From: an uncultured Muribaculum sp.
GTDB lineage: Bacteria; Bacteroidota; Bacteroidia; Bacteroidales; Muribaculaceae
Direction of reading: 5' to 3'
NCBI GenBank assembly: GCA_910578785.1
Contig: CAJTSJ010000012.1
Location: 1-64,000, forward strand
Length of the DNA: 64,000 bases
Below the pieces are notes generated by a model. That model did not search any database, was not told the DNA's origin, and worked only from the letters and a program-made list of their open reading frames with translations. Below are positions 59,758-64,000 of the stretch, piece by piece. A program made the translations under genes and the position numbers. How positions within the stretch are numbered: the stretch's first letter is position 1; each line of letters begins with the position of its first letter.

Positions 59758-62721
59758 ATGAAGAGATTTTTGTTATGGTCAATAGCGGCAGCCAATATAG
59801 CTTCCGCCGGAGCGCAAATCAATTCAGCCTCGCCGGACGGCTATCTGGAACGAGGACTTAAGATGTACCAGGACCGCAATTTCCAGGGTGCGCTTGACCA
59901 GCTTAACCATTTAATGAAAATGAAGGCTTCTCCCGAAGAAATCAGGGAATGTCAATATTATATAGGTATGTCGTTGTTGCAGTCGGGCGACATCAGCCGG
60001 GCACGCAAGGAGTTTAACCGATACATGACCGAATATGCCGCCTCGGAGCGGCGCATCGATGTCATGATGGCCCTTGCCGACTGTGACTTCTACGAAGGCG
60101 ACTACGCCAAGGCTCTTGATGCCTATACAGCCATCAATCCGAAAGGCCTCAACATCGCCGCACAGGACGACTATATTTTCCGGACCGCGTTCTGCCACAT
60201 GATGCTCGGCGACATGGACAAGGCCATGCGCGGTTTCGCCGGACTGACCTATTCCGACAAGTACGGCAACGCCGCACGATATTACCAGGCCTACATCCAC
60301 TATACCGAGGGCGACTACGCCAAAGCCAAGGAGCTTTTTGCGCGGGTAGACACATCGACACCTCCCGGCGACGGAGCCTTCTACTATCTGACCCAGATAG
60401 AGTTTGCGCAAGGCAACTACGAAAAGTCGCTTTCGATGGCCCGACAGGCCATACAGTCCGGAGCGCAGTTCCGTCCGGAAATGGAGCGTGTAGCCGGAGA
60501 GTCGCTGTACAATCTCGGCAATGAAGAGGAAGCCATTCCTTATCTGCGCCGCTACGTTGCCGCCACCGACGACCCTACCCCGTCGGCCCTTTATGTGCTC
60601 GGTGTAAGCGAATACAAGACCGGCAACATCGACAACGCCATAAAGATGCTGACTCCGGTAACAGCCTGCGACGACGCCATGGGACAGTCGGCCTACCTGT
60701 ACATCGGTCAGGCCAATCTGCGTCTCGGCAACATGAATTCGGCGCTGATGGCTCTCGAACAGGCGTCCAAGATGGACTACGACCGCTCGGTACAGGAGAC
60801 TGCCTACTACAACTATGCAGTAGCCCGCATGGAAGGCGGACGAACCCCGTTCGGAAGTTCCGTCAACACATTCGAGACTTTCCTGAAGCGCTATCCCAAC
60901 TCGCGCTATGCGGCCGAGGTCCAGGAATATCTCGTTACAGGCTACATGACCGACAACAACTATGAACAGGCTCTTGCTTCTATCGAGAAAGTAAAACGCC
61001 CTTCATCAAATATTCTGACCGCTAAACAGCGTGTACTCTACATACTCGGCTCGCGCGACCTGGCATCAAACAATGTGGCCCGCGCACTTACAAGATTCAA
61101 GGAGGCTAAGTCGCTGTCGAAACATAACAAATCCATCGCAACCGAATGCGACCTCTGGATCGGCGACTGCTACTATCGCCAAGGACAGTATGCACAGGCT
61201 TCCAAAGCATTCAACGACTATCTGAAAGCCACTTCCGCGTCATCGCCCAACAGAGCCATCGCCTACTACGACCTCGGCTACAGCCGGTTCGGCGAGAAAC
61301 GCTATTCGGCGGCCCGCACCGACTTCGAACGCGTACTGAAATCTAATCTAAGCGAAGAGGTGAAAGCCGATACATACAACCGCATCGGCGACTGCTACTA
61401 CTACGAGTCGCAGTTCGCCAAAGCGGCCGACGCCTACGACAAAGCCTACAACCTCAATCATTCGGCAGGCGACTACGCCCTCTTCCAAAAAGCCATCATG
61501 CGCGGACTCAGCCGTGACCATCAAGGCAAGATTGACCTGCTTGACGAGATGATGGGCGAATACCCGACTTCCGGATTAATGCCCTCTGCTCTGCTCGAGA
61601 AGGCTGAAAGCCATGTGGCCATCGGCAATCCGGGCGAGGCGATAAAAGTCTACAGCCAGCTCGTCAACCGATTCCCGTCAACCTCGCAAGGACGCAACGG
61701 ATATCTGCAGTTGGCCATAACACAACTGTCGTTAGGCAACAAGGACAAAGCCATAGACTCCTATAAAAAAGTAATCAAATCATATCCGACAAGCGAGGAA
61801 GCGCGTGTGGCTTCGGACGACCTTAAGCGCATATATGCCGACGACGGCCGTCTTAACGACTATGCCAAGTTCATCGCATCGGTGCCTAACGCCCCGAAGC
61901 TTGAAGTCTCCGAAATGGATAAGCTGACATTCATGTCGGCCGAAAAAGACTATCTGGCAAACGGCTCGGTAAGAAAAATGGCCGCATATCTTGAAGAATA
62001 TCCCCGGGGCACATATGAGCCACAGGCACTCAACTATCTTGCCACGCAAGCCAACGAGGCCGGCAACGACAATGACGCGTTGCGATATGCATCAATGCTC
62101 GTAGAGCGCTACCCCGATGCCGAATCGTCGGAAGACGCCATGGCCATCAAGGGAAATATCGAGCTGAAGAAAGGCGACATCAAAACCGCCGCAAACACCT
62201 TCAAGGCCCTGGCACATAGAGCTTCGGCCTCACGCAACGTTCTGGCCGCCCAACTCGGACTTATGCGGGCGTCATTACAGCTCGGCAACTACAAAGACGC
62301 CGTCTCCGCGGCCGATAAGATTCTGGCATCCACATCAATATCCTCCGGAGCCAAGAACGAGGCCATATATTCACGTGCCGAATCTATGTCAAAGCTCGGG
62401 AATCACGACGAAGCCGTCAAAGGCTGGTCGCAGCTGGCCAAAAACACCGACGACCTATACGGCGCAAAGTCGGCCTACTATCTGTCGCAACACTATTTCG
62501 ACACAGGCAAAACAAGCCAGGCAAAGAAATCGGTGGAACATCTGATCGACTCCAACACTCCGCATCAATACTGGATGGCAAGAGGCTACATCCTGCTCAG
62601 CGACATATACCGCAAGCAGGGCAACGACTTCGAAGCCAACGAGTATCTCAAGAGTCTCAAGGACAATTACCCCGGAGAAGAAGCCGACATATTCCAGATG
62701 ATAGAGAAACGTCTTAAATAA
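59758..62721 (+). CDS. Large periplasmic tetratricopeptide-repeat protein
   Basis: 987 residues; signal peptide ends near residue 19 (ASAGAQ). The rest is a nearly continuous array of degenerate TPR units, recognisable by recurring A-Y-x-Y/F-x-x-G-x-Y-x-x-A patterns (YEGDYAKALDAYTAI, YTEGDYAKAKELFAR, YRQGQYAQASKAFNDYL, YYESQFAKAADAYDKA, SLGNKDKAIDSYKKVI), probably more than 15. This resembles YbgF/BamD-style periplasmic scaffolds. It is followed 23 bp later by an outer-membrane barrel gene, so a scaffold for an outer-membrane complex is a reasonable guess, not shown. Confidence 0.88.
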   Translation: MKRFLLWSIAAANIASAGAQINSASPDGYLERGLKMYQDRNFQGALDQLNHLMKMKASPEEIRECQYYIGMSLLQSGDISRARKEFNRYMTEYAASERRIDVMMALADCDFYEGDYAKALDAYTAINPKGLNIAAQDDYIFRTAFCHMMLGDMDKAMRGFAGLTYSDKYGNAARYYQAYIHYTEGDYAKAKELFARVDTSTPPGDGAFYYLTQIEFAQGNYEKSLSMARQAIQSGAQFRPEMERVAGESLYNLGNEEEAIPYLRRYVAATDDPTPSALYVLGVSEYKTGNIDNAIKMLTPVTACDDAMGQSAYLYIGQANLRLGNMNSALMALEQASKMDYDRSVQETAYYNYAVARMEGGRTPFGSSVNTFETFLKRYPNSRYAAEVQEYLVTGYMTDNNYEQALASIEKVKRPSSNILTAKQRVLYILGSRDLASNNVARALTRFKEAKSLSKHNKSIATECDLWIGDCYYRQGQYAQASKAFNDYLKATSASSPNRAIAYYDLGYSRFGEKRYSAARTDFERVLKSNLSEEVKADTYNRIGDCYYYESQFAKAADAYDKAYNLNHSAGDYALFQKAIMRGLSRDHQGKIDLLDEMMGEYPTSGLMPSALLEKAESHVAIGNPGEAIKVYSQLVNRFPSTSQGRNGYLQLAITQLSLGNKDKAIDSYKKVIKSYPTSEEARVASDDLKRIYADDGRLNDYAKFIASVPNAPKLEVSEMDKLTFMSAEKDYLANGSVRKMAAYLEEYPRGTYEPQALNYLATQANEAGNDNDALRYASMLVERYPDAESSEDAMAIKGNIELKKGDIKTAANTFKALAHRASASRNVLAAQLGLMRASLQLGNYKDAVSAADKILASTSISSGAKNEAIYSRAESMSKLGNHDEAVKGWSQLAKNTDDLYGAKSAYYLSQHYFDTGKTSQAKKSVEHLIDSNTPHQYWMARGYILLSDIYRKQGNDFEANEYLKSLKDNYPGEEADIFQMIEKRLK

Positions 62722-62744
62722 ACAACCTAACAGACAATTCAACG

Positions 62745-64000
62745 ATGAATATATTAAGACACGCAACAGCATATACCCTCGGAGCATGTTTTGCCGCAGT
62801 GGCCTCAGCACAGGAACCCCTGTCAAAAGAGATTACTGTTGAGAAAGAAATTATCCCGCAGGAACGTGAGGCATCACGACTATTCCAGCAACCGCAGCTC
62901 GTACTGCCGGCGATACAACAGAAACGCCTCAACTGGACCGACCGCGCAATTTCGGCTCCGGTCACTCCCGGCATCACCATACTTCCGCCGAGCCAATACG
63001 CCTCAACAGTCGAACGCCAGCTTTACCGGGGTTATGTCGATGTAGGCTATTTCCCGTCGTTCCAGCTCGGAGCATCGGCAGGCTACAGATTTGTCGACGA
63101 CGAATTTACACGCGCCGGAGCGTGGCTGCAATATGACGGGAGCCAGTACTCGAAGAAAAACATATACGGTATCAAACCGACGTTCAAAGACCACTCACTG
63201 ACTATCGGAGCCGACCTATCGCATAAATTTGAAGAGATAGGTACTTTGTCGGCAAACATAGGCTACGGAATGAACTCACTGTGGTTTCCGGTACCGGAAT
63301 ACACCTACCTTGACGGCACAATGGCCGACAACGGATTTTCACAGACAGCCAACCGATTCGGCTTAGGAGTCAACTGGGACACCAAATTAGGCGCGCTCGA
63401 CATCACGGCAGGAATAAATTATGGATTTTTCGGATTCTCGAAGCCATACACCGGCATAGACATCAAAGCGCTTAAAAATAATTCATTCTCGGTAAGTCTC
63501 GGAGGCAAATATGCCCTTGGACAGAAATCGGCGATCGGAGCCGACATCAGCTACTCTTCGACGGCATTTACCGAGCACATGGACATCATCCTCGACTCTG
63601 ACTATCTTTTCAAGGGGTTCAAAGTTCCTTCGACATCCTACGGAGTCGTCGAGTTTCATCCTTATTTCCTGTCACAAGGCGAACACTATTCGGCCAGGCT
63701 CGGCGTGGAGCTGACAGCTCAGACCGGCGATGTGTCAGGAGTGAACATAGGCCCGGATGTGCGTCTCGACTGGATGCCCTCCCAGCAGTTCTCGCTTTAC
63801 GCCCAGGTTCAGTCGGCCTACATAAAGCTTAACACGCTTGGAGCCATGATGGACCGCAACCACTACATAAACCCGTCAATCGCCTATATGCCCACCCGCA
63901 TGAAAGGCCAGCTTGACTTCGGGTTAGTAATCGGTCCGTTTGCCGGTGCCTCTTTTGAAGTCTGGGGCGGTATAGGCAAATACGACTTTGCCAACATGCC
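62745..64000 (+). CDS. Outer-membrane beta-barrel protein, 3' end beyond the window
   Basis: Open frame from ATG 62745 through the window end (418 codons, no stop). A signal peptide to about residue 22 (VASAQ) precedes a ~60-residue polar, Pro/Gln-rich segment (EKEIIPQEREASRLFQQ) and then alternating beta-strand segments with terminal aromatics (YVDVGYFPSFQLG, AGAWLQYDGSQYS, LDITAGINYGFFGF), typical of a barrel. No TonB plug or carboxypeptidase-like domain is seen at the N-terminus. It follows the TPR gene by 23 bp on the same strand, so the pair is likely co-transcribed. Confidence 0.8.
   Translation, partial: MNILRHATAYTLGACFAAVASAQEPLSKEITVEKEIIPQEREASRLFQQPQLVLPAIQQKRLNWTDRAISAPVTPGITILPPSQYASTVERQLYRGYVDVGYFPSFQLGASAGYRFVDDEFTRAGAWLQYDGSQYSKKNIYGIKPTFKDHSLTIGADLSHKFEEIGTLSANIGYGMNSLWFPVPEYTYLDGTMADNGFSQTANRFGLGVNWDTKLGALDITAGINYGFFGFSKPYTGIDIKALKNNSFSVSLGGKYALGQKSAIGADISYSSTAFTEHMDIILDSDYLFKGFKVPSTSYGVVEFHPYFLSQGEHYSARLGVELTAQTGDVSGVNIGPDVRLDWMPSQQFSLYAQVQSAYIKLNTLGAMMDRNHYINPSIAYMPTRMKGQLDFGLVIGPFAGASFEVWGGIGKYDFANM

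Noticed and set aside
1..64000. Mobile elements, CRISPR arrays, phage genes, toxin-antitoxin or defence genes
   Set aside because: No transposase, integrase, spacer-repeat array or known defence domain was recognised on either strand; the tRNA-Val at the left edge has no integrated element visible on its 3' side.

Overview
This window is ordinary, densely packed chromosome from a Bacteroidota bacterium, most likely order Bacteroidales. The gene repertoire (RseC-RnfBCDGEA, NfnAB, long-form PurF, HAP phytase, GH27 galactosidase) and a Muribaculaceae-like mid-range GC fit a gut anaerobe. The family-level call is inference. Promoters follow the Bacteroidetes primary-sigma pattern (TAnnTTTG at -7, sometimes TTTG about 20 bp upstream), lipoprotein signals have relaxed lipoboxes, and Shine-Dalgarno sequences are mostly absent. 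No IS element, prophage, CRISPR array, integrase or defence island is visible, and all genes look intact.

Layout. 1-3.7 kb: 3' end of a tRNA-Val, then pyrG and a purF-type amidotransferase (minus). 3.9-5.2 kb: secreted histidine acid phosphatase. 5.3-10.2 kb: topA, an RluA-family pseudouridine synthase, a membrane protein and an alkaline-phosphatase-superfamily enzyme (minus). 10.4-14.9 kb: glyS-lemA-FKBP lipoprotein-dnaX (minus). 15.2-19.7 kb: parC, a DUF3316 protein and an S41 peptidase (minus). 19.9-21.1 kb: SUMF1-fold lipoprotein. 21.3-23.3 kb: LMW phosphatase and MATE exporter (plus). 23.3-25.6 kb: NfnAB. 25.8-27.4 kb: GH27 alpha-galactosidase. 27.6-32.3 kb: leuA-leuC-leuD-leuB under a textbook promoter. 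32.4-37.6 kb: two CLC proteins facing tail to tail, then a sugar-phosphate transferase and TsaC (minus). 37.8-41.8 kb: uvrA, a Spy-like His/Cys-rich protein and DUF4332. 41.9-45.1 kb: thioredoxin lipoprotein, mdh, a YciO-type protein and rsgA (minus). 45.1-53.7 kb: a possible fur-purA-DUF1015-rseC-rnfBCDGEA transcription unit (minus). 53.8-59.7 kb: acetyltransferase, YihY, RidA, a beta-helix surface protein, manA and DUF308. 59.8-64 kb: a 987-residue TPR protein followed by a truncated outer-membrane beta-barrel gene.

How the parts fit. Rnf moves electrons between ferredoxin and NADH while pumping ions, Nfn balances ferredoxin, NADH and NADPH, and malate dehydrogenase links to fumarate-type fermentation, so the window holds much of an anaerobe's redox core. 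Surface and secreted functions (phytase, galactosidase, SUMF1 lipoprotein, beta-helix protein, TPR/barrel pair) are interspersed among housekeeping genes.

No clear new multi-gene system was found. The observations most worth checking are the CLC pair, which have valine where CLC antiporters carry the internal proton glutamate; the Fur-led operon containing purA, DUF1015 and Rnf; a probably leaderless fur mRNA; the TPR/barrel pair at the right edge; and the His/Cys-rich Spy-like protein.
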